A stretch of 64,000 bases of DNA from Flavobacteriales bacterium. Its GTDB lineage: Bacteria > Bacteroidota > Bacteroidia > Flavobacteriales_F > PHOS-HE28. Shown here one piece after another: positions 26,982 to 35,541 of the stretch. The translations under genes and the position numbers were made by a program. How positions within the stretch are numbered: the stretch's first letter is position 1; each line of letters opens with the position of its first letter. The notes beneath the pieces are model-generated. The model saw nothing but the letters and a program-made list of their open reading frames with translations. It made no database searches and was not told the origin of the DNA. The DNA is taken from positions 1 to 64,000 of the forward strand of contig JADJTW010000002.1 in assembly GCA_016710965.1 (NCBI GenBank), in the 5' to 3' direction.

Positions 26982-27171
26982 GGTGGAGGATCGCGCCCTA
27001 AAGTAGCGATCGGCTTCGCACCGGACCGCTTCTTCGATGCCTTGCGGATGTCCACTGCTAGAACCGGCTTTCCACACCGTGCTGTTCACAGCCGGAGGCG
27101 GGCATCGCCATCAACAGGCGGCCGCTTGAAACCCCTTGGTGGCGGCACCGGAACGGGGAGCTACGCGCCGG

Positions 27172-27179
27172 TAGTTTCG
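27172..27179 (+). promoter_or_regulatory. -7 promoter element, TAGTTTCG
   Basis: Exact TAnnTTYG match 28 bases upstream of the SirB1-family gene, within a 226-base gene-free gap (26982-27207) in which nothing else was recognised. Confidence 0.4.
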
Positions 27180-27207
27180 ACGCGTCCCGGCAAAGGGGAC
27201 GCACCCG

Positions 27208-28095
27208 ATGGGCCAGAACGAGATCCGTGCGCTGATCACCCTGATCGATGATCCCGATGAGACGATCTATTCGCAGGTGCGCGACCGCATCGTGCAACTG
27301 GGCGACAACATCGTGCCCGAACTGGAGCGCGCTTGGGAGATCGATGACTTCGGCGATCTCTTCCGCAACCGCATCGAAGACCTGTTGCATACGATCCACC
27401 TCGCGAGCGTCACCGATCGCCTGAAAGCGTGGAAGGAAAGCGGCGGCGATGACCTGCTCGAAGGCGCGCTCATCATCAGCCGGTACCGCTACCCCGACAT
27501 GGACGAGCAGAAGGTGAAGAGCCGGCTCGCCGCCATCCGGCAGGACATCTGGCTCGAACTGAACGATCACCTCACCGCCTTCGAGAAGGTGCGCGTGTTC
27601 AACCACATCTTCTTCCAGGTGCATGGCTTCAAGGGCAACAAGCGCAACTACCACGCGCCGCAGAACAGCTACATCAACGAGGTGCTCGACAGCCGCAAGG
27701 GCAATCCGCTCTCGCTGGCCATCATCTATCAGGTGCTCGCCGAGGACCTCAACCTGCCCATGCGCGGGGTGAATCTGCCCAACCACTTCGTGCTGGCCTA
27801 CCTCGATGAGGAAAGCATCGGTGGAGCTGACAGCGGGCAACAGGGCGAGGAAAGCGTGCTCTTCTATGTGAACGCATTCAGCCAGGGCGATATCCTGGGC
27901 CGCAATGAGATCAATGAGTTCCTGGCGAAACTGAAGATCGAGCCACGGCCCTCCTTCTATGCGCCATGCAGCAACATGGACATCATCAGGCGCCAGTTGA
28001 ACAACCTCGCGAACAGCTACTCCAAGATGGGCGACAAGGACCGTGCGACCGACCTGGAGAAGCTGCGCGACCTGCTCGGTGGTGCAGAAGATTGA
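27208..28095 (+). CDS. SirB1/transglutaminase-like family protein
   Basis: 295-residue cytoplasmic protein. The N-terminal 110 residues are helical, HEAT-like (ALITLIDDPDETIYSQVRDR). The C-terminal part has the transglutaminase-like core of the SirB1 family: VFNHIFFQVHGFKGNKRNYH, SYINEVLDSRKGNPLSLAII, LNLPMRGVNLPNHFVLAY and FYVNAFSQGDILGRNE. Cys of a classical transglutaminase triad is absent, as is usual in SirB1, so catalysis is doubtful. The biochemical role of the family is not established. It converges with the downstream T9SS gene at a shared terminator. Confidence 0.88.
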   Translation: MGQNEIRALITLIDDPDETIYSQVRDRIVQLGDNIVPELERAWEIDDFGDLFRNRIEDLLHTIHLASVTDRLKAWKESGGDDLLEGALIISRYRYPDMDEQKVKSRLAAIRQDIWLELNDHLTAFEKVRVFNHIFFQVHGFKGNKRNYHAPQNSYINEVLDSRKGNPLSLAIIYQVLAEDLNLPMRGVNLPNHFVLAYLDEESIGGADSGQQGEESVLFYVNAFSQGDILGRNEINEFLAKLKIEPRPSFYAPCSNMDIIRRQLNNLANSYSKMGDKDRATDLEKLRDLLGGAED

Positions 28096-28110
28096 CGCAA
28101 GGCACCTGGA

Positions 28111-28147
28111 ATGCAAAGAGCCGACGAACGCAGTCGGCTCTTCGCAT
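28111..28147. terminator. Bidirectional terminator hairpin
   Basis: Perfect 10-base stem AAGAGCCGAC / GTCGGCTCTT around a 7-base loop, extended outward by a further 4-base pairing (ATGC / GCAT) after one mismatch. It lies between two convergent genes (stops at 28095 and 28161). A short A-run to the left and TT to the right make it usable from either side. Confidence 0.72.
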
Positions 28148-28160
28148 GCGATACAGCGAT

Positions 28161-29858
28161 CTACTCCACCACCAACCTCGCCACCGCTCGGCCATTTGCG
28201 CTCTCGATGGCAGCCACGTACACCCCCGGCGACTGACCGGTGAGGTCGAGGACGAGCCGATCGCCGCTGCCGCGCTGGCTCAAGACCGCACGGCCTGTGG
28301 GATCGGTCACCGAAACGAGCACCGGCAACGCATGGCTGAACACGAGCTGGAAGCGACCGTTGCCCGGGTTCGGTGATGCGCCGACGCGCAACGCACCCGG
28401 CTCCTCGATACCGATGGTGCTGGCGTCGATCATGCGCGCACCGATACTGGCCACCGGCCTGCCGGTGAAGCCCACGAACCAGGAAGATCCATTGCGGTTC
28501 GGAGAGGTGGGCTGGTCATAGACCGCTTCGTTGGTGCGGTAATGGACATCCTCATTGTACCCGAGGAAGATGGCCGGATTGAGCACTGCAGTGCAAAAGA
28601 GGTAGCGCATGTTGTCCTCCAATACCACAGGTGCGCCGAATTGCAGGTACGTTTCGACTGAACTGGTGGTGGCATCGAGGATATGCTCCTGTGAATGCAC
28701 CTGCACGAGGTTACTGATATCGAAAGCGGGGTCGCTGAGCCCGGTGAACACATCGAGCCATTGGTACACGCGAGAGATGATGACCTCGTTCTGCAGTATG
28801 GCCGGCGCGTTGATCGAGACGTACCGGTCGAAGCCTGTCACGGCCACGCGACTGGCGTTCGCATCGCGGAAATGCACGCAGCTCTCGTACTCGCCGTTGG
28901 AAGTGGCAGGCTTGATGCCCACGGTGGTCTGCGGGATGTTCGTGTCGTGGCTCAGCGGCGCCAGCGCATACGTGCCGCCGAAATCGAGAGGCAGGGTGAA
29001 CGTGTTGTCCGCAAGGTGCTCATCGGCATCGGTGACGTCCACGGTGTAGCTGAGGATGTACCGACCGTCGTAGGCAGCCTGATCGAATTCCGGCAAGGTG
29101 ATGAACGCACTATCGCCGACGGCAAGATCCACTGTTGCGGAACTCTCATCATAGAGCGTCGTCGATTGTTGCGAAATGGTGGCACGCAACTCCACACCAG
29201 AGCGCGCTTCGCTGCCGAAATTGTACACCCATGCTCCTGGCTGGACGACATACTCGCCGGAGTTTGCTGCAAGCTGTCTGGGATGCGCGAGGCTCCCCGG
29301 CAACAATACCCCCTGCTTCTGGAGCCCGATATCGGATGCATAGTAGCCGTTCTTATTGCCTAGAAGCATGGTGAGGGCGACGCCGGAGTCGAGCGCCTCG
29401 CGCAATAAGGCCCCATCCTGCGCGCGGATCTGGAAAACGGGAATGTTCACCAATTGGCCCTGGCTTCCAGCGCCCATCGGCACCGGTGCTGCGCCAGCCA
29501 CGTTGTTGATGATGATCACGGCGATGGCACCTGCATCTTGCGCGTGCTTCGCCTTCAGCGCGTATTCGCAGCTGCCCCGGTACAGAAGCGCAATGCGGCC
29601 GTTCACGGCACCCGGATTGGCGATGGAGCTGCAGCAGAGGCTGTCCGCGGAGCTCCCGTCGTAGGCCAGCACCAGATCGCCGGTGAGCCGATTGGCCACC
29701 TGCGCCATGTCCGGTGTGTTCCATGATCCGTTGGCGGGCTTGGCCCAGGTATGGTCCAGGCTCGCATGCAAATAGTCCGGCGCCAGGATGTCGCAGGCCA
29801 CCTGCGCGCGTGCCGCCATGAAAGGTGCAAGAAGCAGGAATGCGATCGTTGTTCTCAT
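28161..29858 (-). CDS. T9SS-secreted protein with protease-associated (PA) domain
   Basis: 565 residues. A signal peptide (RTTIAFLLLAPFMAARAQ) is followed by a PA domain (about 60-170: RIALLYRGSCEYALKAKHAQ, AGAIAVIIINN, IPVFQIRAQDG). Next come beta-rich regions with CARDB-like spacing (YDGRYILSYTVDVTDADEHL) and a type A T9SS sorting domain (VGASPNPGNGRFQLVF, GVYVAAIE, ARLVVE end). No peptidase catalytic motif was found, so the PA domain probably serves in binding. Likely released to or displayed on the surface. The 130-base gap upstream shows no clear promoter. Confidence 0.85.
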   Translation of the reverse strand: MRTTIAFLLLAPFMAARAQVACDILAPDYLHASLDHTWAKPANGSWNTPDMAQVANRLTGDLVLAYDGSSADSLCCSSIANPGAVNGRIALLYRGSCEYALKAKHAQDAGAIAVIIINNVAGAAPVPMGAGSQGQLVNIPVFQIRAQDGALLREALDSGVALTMLLGNKNGYYASDIGLQKQGVLLPGSLAHPRQLAANSGEYVVQPGAWVYNFGSEARSGVELRATISQQSTTLYDESSATVDLAVGDSAFITLPEFDQAAYDGRYILSYTVDVTDADEHLADNTFTLPLDFGGTYALAPLSHDTNIPQTTVGIKPATSNGEYESCVHFRDANASRVAVTGFDRYVSINAPAILQNEVIISRVYQWLDVFTGLSDPAFDISNLVQVHSQEHILDATTSSVETYLQFGAPVVLEDNMRYLFCTAVLNPAIFLGYNEDVHYRTNEAVYDQPTSPNRNGSSWFVGFTGRPVASIGARMIDASTIGIEEPGALRVGASPNPGNGRFQLVFSHALPVLVSVTDPTGRAVLSQRGSGDRLVLDLTGQSPGVYVAAIESANGRAVARLVVE

Positions 29859-29988
29859 GTTCGTGCGGTGTTTATCTCCGCACGAAGGGACGATCGGAAC
29901 AGGGCCTTCGCCGCGTTAAAGGTGATGGAGCGGGATCGGCGTGGCGGAACGCTTCGCACCAATGCGCGCCTTCCGTAACGGATCCGTG

Positions 29989-30583
29989 CTACGCTCCCAG
30001 CATCCGGGCCAGCGTGCGCAGGATGATGCGCAGGTCGAGCAAGAGGCTTTGCTCCCGAACGTACTGAAGATCAAGCTTCAGCTTCGCAGGCATCACCTCC
30101 TCCGCATACGTGCGCTCGGGATCGTTGCTTCGTCCCAGCACTTCGTTCTCATCGATGTACGCCATGCTCGCCAGGCTGGTGATGCCCGGCCGCACGCGCA
30201 GCACGGCCCGCTGCTCATCGGTGTACAAGGCCACGTACTTGGGCACTTCCAGGACGTGGGCCTACGATGCTCATGTCGCCTACGAGAACGTTCCACAGTT
30301 GGGGCAGCTCATCCAACTTGGTCCTGCGAAGCACGAAGCCCACTCCGGTGATCCGCGGATCCCTGCCGCCAACGGTGATCTGTCCTTTCGCTTCACTGCC
30401 CGGTTTCATGCTGCGGAACTTGAGAAGCCCGAACTCCCTGCCTCCTTTCCCCAAACGCACCTGCTTGAAGAAGGCTCCACCCGGTGAAGTGAGCGCAACA
30501 GCGAGCGCGATGATCAACAACAAGGGGAGCAGGATGACCAAGGCGAGCAACGACGCAACGATGTCGAATGCGCGCTTCATCAT
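29989..30583 (-). pseudogene. Bacterial sugar transferase (initiating phosphoglycosyltransferase), frameshifted
   Basis: Two overlapping frames together form one PglC/WcaJ-type phosphoglycosyl transferase of about 198 residues. The first part (30215-30583) has the membrane-inserting helix (LLALVILLPLLLIIALAVAL), GLLKFRSMKPGSE, RRTKLDELPQLWNVL and GDMSIVGPRP. The second part (29989-30246) resumes with VPKYVALYTDEQ, RPGITSLASM and ERTYAEEVMPAKL. The break is at 30249-30252. The coding strand has CCTGGAAGTG where the family expects CCT-GAA-GTG (Pro-Glu-Val), so one extra G explains it. Real mutation and consensus error are both possible. The function would be transfer of a phospho-sugar to undecaprenyl phosphate. 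The ATG overlaps the aminotransferase stop (ATGA). Confidence 0.85.
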
Positions 30584-31809
30584 GAGCCCATGACTTCCGA
30601 TGTCGCCGCCTTCACGGCTGCTATCACTTCATCCACCTGCGCATCGGTGAGGTCGTAGTACACAGGGAGGCTGATCTCCTGGCAGTAGTTGCCATACGTG
30701 CGCGGGAACTCTGCGATGCGATATCCCTGCTCCCGATAGAAGGTGAGCATGGGGAGCGGAATGAAGTGGACGTTCACGCTGACTTCCCGCTTTGCGATCG
30801 CTGTGATGATGGCATCACGTTGCTCCTCGGTGGCCTTGGCCACCCGAAGCATGTACAAGTGGTAGCTCCCCTCGCGCGTGGCATCCTTCATCGTGGGCGC
30901 AATGAAACGCGCATCGCTCTTGAACGCCGCATCGTATCGCGCGCAGATCGCCCGTCGGCGCGGGATCGTATCGTTGTCGTAGCGATCGAGCTCAACGAGC
31001 CCGATGGCGGCCTGCAGATCGGTCATGTTGCACTTCCAGCCCGGGAACGCCACATCGTAGCGCCATGCTCCGGGCTCCGTCTTGGCCAACGCGTCCTTGC
31101 TTTGCCCATGCAAGCTCATGGTGTTGAAGTGGCGATACAGCTCCTCATGGTCGAAGGGCACGGGCAGATTGAAGGCCAGCGCCCCGCCTTCGGCGGTGGT
31201 GAGGTTCTTGACGGCATGGAAGCTGAAGCCGGTGATATCGGCTTGTGTCCCCAGCTTCTGGCCACCGATGACAGCACCGAAGGAATGCGCGGCATCGGAG
31301 AGGACCAACGCGCGTCCGAGGAGCATCTGCGGATTGCGGCCGGCCGAGCGCAGGTTCAGTTTCGGGGTGAAGAGGCCGCACTGCTCCACGGCGATGCGCA
31401 TGATGGCGTTGACCTGTGCCGGCAGGCCGCCGATATCAACGGGGATGATGCACTTGGTGCGAGGTGTTATCGCATGGCGCACGGCATCGGGATCCATCGT
31501 GAAATCGTCCAGCACATCAACCAGCACAGGCTTCGCGCCCACGTGCATGACGATGTTGGCCGTTGCGCAGTACGTGTACGCTGGAACGATCACTTCATCG
31601 CCGGGGCCCACGCCGTACCAGCGCAGCACCAGTTCGCAGGCGTTCGTCCAACTGTTGAGCGCAATGGCCTTCTTCACACCGCAGTAGGCCGCGATGCGCT
31701 TCTCGAACTCCTTGGTGCGCGGGCCGGTGGTGATCCAACCGCTGCGCAAGGCCTCCTCCACGGCCTTCACGGTACGGTCATCGATGCGCGGCGGGCTGAA
31801 GGGGATCAT
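30580..31809 (-). CDS. DegT/DnrJ/EryC1/StrS-family sugar aminotransferase
   Basis: 409-residue PLP enzyme that aminates a nucleotide-linked keto-sugar. The PLP lysine lies in SFHAVKNLTTAEGG. Other features are GWITTGPRTKEFEKRIAAYC, VIVPAYTYCATANIV, SDAAHSFGAVIGG, HGQSKDAL, KCNMTDLQAAIGL and VSVNVHFIPLPM. ATG 31809 gives the family-typical start IPFSPPRIDD and overlaps the stop of the upstream ligase-like gene. The pairing with a small PglC-like transferase fits synthesis of an amino-sugar-containing first residue of a polysaccharide; the precise sugar cannot be read. Confidence 0.93.
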   Translation of the reverse strand: MIPFSPPRIDDRTVKAVEEALRSGWITTGPRTKEFEKRIAAYCGVKKAIALNSWTNACELVLRWYGVGPGDEVIVPAYTYCATANIVMHVGAKPVLVDVLDDFTMDPDAVRHAITPRTKCIIPVDIGGLPAQVNAIMRIAVEQCGLFTPKLNLRSAGRNPQMLLGRALVLSDAAHSFGAVIGGQKLGTQADITGFSFHAVKNLTTAEGGALAFNLPVPFDHEELYRHFNTMSLHGQSKDALAKTEPGAWRYDVAFPGWKCNMTDLQAAIGLVELDRYDNDTIPRRRAICARYDAAFKSDARFIAPTMKDATREGSYHLYMLRVAKATEEQRDAIITAIAKREVSVNVHFIPLPMLTFYREQGYRIAEFPRTYGNYCQEISLPVYYDLTDAQVDEVIAAVKAATSEVMGS

Positions 31810-33065
31810 GGGCGCGAAGATGCCACCGGAGCGGTCGGCCACCAAAGCACCCACACCAGCCAACCGGTGAACAGCGCCCCTGCCTGCACCTCGAGCATGC
31901 TCTCCACGGAGAAATTAAGGAGCACGAGCACCAGCGCGCACGCTTGCAAGGCCCTTATCCGCCTCAACATGGGAAACATGAACAAGGCGAGCAGGACAAG
32001 CACGCCCGGAATGCCCAGCGCAGCGAAGGTTTGCAGGAACTGGTTGTGGGCGTTCAGCTTCCGCTCCAGCGCATGCTGCGCGCCAACCGACTCGTACTGA
32101 CGAAGGAGTTCATCCTTCACGTCACCGGTACCAGTTCCCAGCGGCAGGTTGCTCTTCCCCACCTCCCACGCCGCTTCCCATGTGACCCTTCGGATGGCAG
32201 CGCTGCTGAATGCATCAGCGGTCGTGGGGTCCGAAGGTGCGAACATCTCCACCACGCGGTAGCGAACATGCTCCGATGCGGCCGTGAGCAACGCGCCAGC
32301 GCCGATGCTCACGAGCAGCAGAACAAGGAGGGATCGCCGCGTCCATCGATCTCGCCAGCCGCTCGCGAGCGACCACACCATGACCAGTGGAAGGGTGATC
32401 CAACCCATTCGACTGCCGGTGAGCACCACGCCTGCGCACAACAGCATCACGAAGAACGCCCCGATCGCACGCGGGAACCGGTCGTTCAGCCCGCCCATGT
32501 ACCAGCATGCCAACGCCATGACGAGGTACCACGCGAAATAGCTCGGATGCAGCGTCGCCGAGAAAGCCGAGCTGATGAATTCTTGTATGCCGAGCCCTTC
32601 CGGCGACCAAGCGCGGCCCGCTGCCAATGCGAGGCATAGCAATACGGCCACGACATTGCCGAGACAGAACGAGAAGAGCACGGCATTCCGTCCTTGGCTG
32701 CGAACACCGGGAAGCATAGCCAGCGCGGGAAGCAAGAACAGCGGCAGCTTGATCCCGATATCGAACCAACCGAATGAAGTGTTGCTGGTCCACAGCATGC
32801 CGATCAGATGGAGCAGCAGCAGCACGATGGACCAGGTCGCCGGCGCGAATGGATCGATCCGCAGGAGAGGCCGGTACTTCCACACGTCCTTGTCGATGAT
32901 GAAAGTGGCCACGGCAAGTGCAAGGAGCAAGGGCAACACCATGGGCGCAAGCGGAAGACTGAAGGCGAAGAGGCATGCTGCTAATGCACGCCACCGGTCT
33001 CCATTGGAAGTGCCCGCCTCAGCGAAGAGCGCGCGTGCTGCTCGATCCAAGCCCTGCCTGCTCAT
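31806..33065 (-). CDS. O-antigen ligase/polymerase-like membrane protein
   Basis: 419 residues with about ten to twelve hydrophobic helices. Between them lies a large periplasmic loop (about 270-350), as in Wzy_C/WaaL-type proteins. Motifs are GSRMGWITLPLV (the Arg-containing GSR motif), PLGTGTGDVKDEL and the loop signature HNQFLQTFAALGIPGVLVL. ATG 33065 overlaps the glycosyltransferase stop as ATGA; the frame remains open upstream but only shadows that gene. It could ligate or polymerise; a second multi-helix protein in the operon is the better polymerase candidate. Confidence 0.85.
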   Translation of the reverse strand: MSRQGLDRAARALFAEAGTSNGDRWRALAACLFAFSLPLAPMVLPLLLALAVATFIIDKDVWKYRPLLRIDPFAPATWSIVLLLLHLIGMLWTSNTSFGWFDIGIKLPLFLLPALAMLPGVRSQGRNAVLFSFCLGNVVAVLLCLALAAGRAWSPEGLGIQEFISSAFSATLHPSYFAWYLVMALACWYMGGLNDRFPRAIGAFFVMLLCAGVVLTGSRMGWITLPLVMVWSLASGWRDRWTRRSLLVLLLVSIGAGALLTAASEHVRYRVVEMFAPSDPTTADAFSSAAIRRVTWEAAWEVGKSNLPLGTGTGDVKDELLRQYESVGAQHALERKLNAHNQFLQTFAALGIPGVLVLLALFMFPMLRRIRALQACALVLVLLNFSVESMLEVQAGALFTGWLVWVLWWPTAPVASSRP

Positions 33066-34111
33066 CGGGTCAGGTCGGATGCGCTGGCCTTCGGCTCCTT
33101 CCGCAGCAGGATGAAATCCCAAAGACCCTGCAAGTAACCCACCCCGTACGATACGTGCAGCACAAGGAACGCGCAGAGCACTCCTGGCACATCACTGATG
33201 GATCCTGCGGCACGCCCCGCGCTGTATGCGGCAAGGAGCAGATATGCACCGAGGCCTGAAAGCCAGACGGGCCATAGCTGCGGCCAGAGCAACAGCAGCA
33301 AAGCGCCCCCGCAAACAGCCGAGACGAACAACGCAGGCACCAATTGCCGCAGGGTGGTCACGGTGCGGTGCATGCGATTGACGTACACCTTCCAATAGCC
33401 GTATTGCCGGTATTGCCGGAAGAGCTTGGCGTAGCTCCCGCGTACGTAGTACCGGCTGCGGACCGATGCGGAAAGTCGAATGCCGAAGCCTGCCTTGATC
33501 ACGCGATAGTTGAACTCGTCGTCCTGGTTGCGCATCAGGCGCTCATCGAAGTAGCCGATGCGCTCGAAAACCTCACGACGGTAAGCCCCGAACGCGACCG
33601 TATCCACCTCTCCTTCCTTCGTACCGGTACGAAAATGCGCGTTGCCCACACCGAACGGATGGGACATGGCGGTACCGATCCGACGGCTCGCTGCGTCGAG
33701 GTAAACGTTCTCGATGAGCCCGCCTGCGCAACCTGCTTCCGGATGCTCGCGAAGCACGCGCAGGTTGTTCCGGATGAATCCACTGTCCACCTCGGCATGC
33801 GCGCCGAGGATGATGCCCACTTCGTAGCCCGGTTCGCGCAAGCCGATGTTCATGGCTTGCGGCGTGGTGCGCTGGGGATTGTCCACCAACTTGATCCATG
33901 CGTGCTCGCTGGCGAAGCGCTGCACCTCCTCCCGGGTCCCATCATCGCTCATCCCATCGCATACGCGCACTTCCACCTGCATGCCATCGCGGTCGGCATC
34001 GACCAATGAACGCAGGCAGGCGGCTATATAGGCTCGTTCGTTCCGGCAAGGGATCACCACGCGAACCCTCGGCCGTGAAGGCCAATTCGATGGGGCGCCT
34101 CCTTCGCTCAT
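33062..34111 (-). CDS. Family 2 glycosyltransferase with C-terminal membrane segments
   Basis: 349 residues. A GT-A domain (RVVIPCRNERAYIAACLRSL, VCDGMSDDGTREEV, TPQAMNIGL, GAHAEVD as the DxD-like site, NQDDEFNYRVIKAG) resembles succinoglycan ExoA-type transferases. Two or three C-terminal hydrophobic helices follow (about 255-330). It adds a sugar to a lipid-linked intermediate on the cytoplasmic face. ATG 34111 overlaps the preceding stop. Part of the ATGA-linked polysaccharide operon. Confidence 0.9.
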   Translation of the reverse strand: MSEGGAPSNWPSRPRVRVVIPCRNERAYIAACLRSLVDADRDGMQVEVRVCDGMSDDGTREEVQRFASEHAWIKLVDNPQRTTPQAMNIGLREPGYEVGIILGAHAEVDSGFIRNNLRVLREHPEAGCAGGLIENVYLDAASRRIGTAMSHPFGVGNAHFRTGTKEGEVDTVAFGAYRREVFERIGYFDERLMRNQDDEFNYRVIKAGFGIRLSASVRSRYYVRGSYAKLFRQYRQYGYWKVYVNRMHRTVTTLRQLVPALFVSAVCGGALLLLLWPQLWPVWLSGLGAYLLLAAYSAGRAAGSISDVPGVLCAFLVLHVSYGVGYLQGLWDFILLRKEPKASASDLTR

Positions 34112-35541
34112 GCCGTCGATGTGTGCAAGCCCATCCGTCGCCATGGCCAGTTCAGCGTGGAAGCAAGGAAGATCACGGTCATGGGCATGAGGATGCCTTC
34201 GATGGCAACGCCCCAGTAGGACTCCGGACCGCTGCGCAGCAAGGCGGGGAAATACGACACGAAGAGGTACGGAAGCATCAGCACGAGGATGCGCGCTCGG
34301 GATCGCTCCTTGATCCGTGCGCGTGCGCGCATCATGCAGCCCCAGACAGCACCGAGGAAAGCGCCACCGAGCACCACGCCCGACCAACCGAAATTGAGAT
34401 ACCATCCTGAAGCATGATGGATGGTGTAGCCCTGTCCTGGTGTGAGACGGGCGGCTTGGGCATAATGGTCGTACACGCTGGGAGTGGGCAACCCATCCTC
34501 ACGGCAGATGCCCACGAGGCAGCCCACGTACCGCAGGCTGATCCACTGTTCCACAGGAACATCGCGCTCTATGATGCCGAACATGGAGAAGTGCGCTGCG
34601 AACATCTCGTTGCCTAGAAGGGTATTGCCTGCCTTGCGCACGAAGCCTTCCTGCTGCCGGGGCACATGTGCAATGCACTCCAGTTTGAATGGAGAACGGT
34701 CCACTGCTGCCTTCACACCTTGCGGTGAGAAGCCGCGCACCCATCCGCCGAAGGCGAGCAGCACCACGATGACGAGAACGGGCATCAATGCGAGACGTAA
34801 GCCTCGACGACGGAACCGATCCAGCAGATAGATCATCACCAGGATGAGCACCGAGAACAGGGTATGCCGGTCGCCGAGCAGGGAGAGATAGAGGCCCAGC
34901 ACCAGCATGCACGCCGGGTATGCCGCACGTTGCCAGTTGCGCGCTCGATCATCGAAGAACGAACGTGCATCGCCCGAGCCGAGCAGGATGGCGTAACCGA
35001 GCACGAAGCACAGGGCTGCACCACGATCGGCCCAGGCACGCAGCGTCGACATATAAGACGTGTCCTGCCGCAGCACGGTGTAGAAAGGCTCACCCGCACG
35101 CCAGGCTTCCTGCAACAAAGGCGATGCTGCGACGATAGAGAACAGCATGCACAGTGCGCCGCCAACGAGCATGTAGCGATGGTCGAGACGCACCGGCCCC
35201 GGCATCCTCCGAGGCTCGTTCGGCACCAGAAGCAGCAGCATGGCCAGCATGGCCAGGGCAAAGAGCGCGTAAGCGCCCAAGGACAGGAGGTAGTTCCCGT
35301 TCATGATGAAGGGGAACATCTTCTCCATGAGGTAGTAGTAGCCCAAGCCGATACGATAGCCCTGGAAGCCGAGAGCGGAATCGCCGATGAAGAACCATGC
35401 ACCGGCGAAGGTCCAGTAATAGATGAGCGCAAGGCCCAGCGGCACGCTCACATCCCCGGTGCGACGATAGAGCACCACACCGCAGTAGGCGTACGCTGCA
35501 GTGAAGAGCGCGAGCGCTGCGTATGCGAACAGCGTCATCAT
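34108..35541 (-). CDS. Wzy-like oligosaccharide repeat-unit polymerase (membrane)
   Basis: 477 residues with about twelve predicted transmembrane helices. An Arg-rich middle holds LSLLGDRHTLFSVL. A periplasmic loop (about 280-370) contains FVRKAGNTLLGNEMFAA, followed by the helix-entry GWYLNFGWSGVVLGG. This layout is typical of Wzy polymerases, which share little sequence. ATG 35541 overlaps the fusion-gene stop (ATGA). It is assigned as polymerase because flippase, glycosyltransferases and initiating transferase flank it. Confidence 0.75.
   Translation of the reverse strand: MMTLFAYAALALFTAAYAYCGVVLYRRTGDVSVPLGLALIYYWTFAGAWFFIGDSALGFQGYRIGLGYYYLMEKMFPFIMNGNYLLSLGAYALFALAMLAMLLLLVPNEPRRMPGPVRLDHRYMLVGGALCMLFSIVAASPLLQEAWRAGEPFYTVLRQDTSYMSTLRAWADRGAALCFVLGYAILLGSGDARSFFDDRARNWQRAAYPACMLVLGLYLSLLGDRHTLFSVLILVMIYLLDRFRRRGLRLALMPVLVIVVLLAFGGWVRGFSPQGVKAAVDRSPFKLECIAHVPRQQEGFVRKAGNTLLGNEMFAAHFSMFGIIERDVPVEQWISLRYVGCLVGICREDGLPTPSVYDHYAQAARLTPGQGYTIHHASGWYLNFGWSGVVLGGAFLGAVWGCMMRARARIKERSRARILVLMLPYLFVSYFPALLRSGPESYWGVAIEGILMPMTVIFLASTLNWPWRRMGLHTSTA

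Noticed and set aside
31810..31863. Upstream start of the aminotransferase
   Set aside because: The extra residues shadow the end of the ligase-like gene; ATG 31809 gives the family-typical start and the ATGA overlap used throughout the operon.
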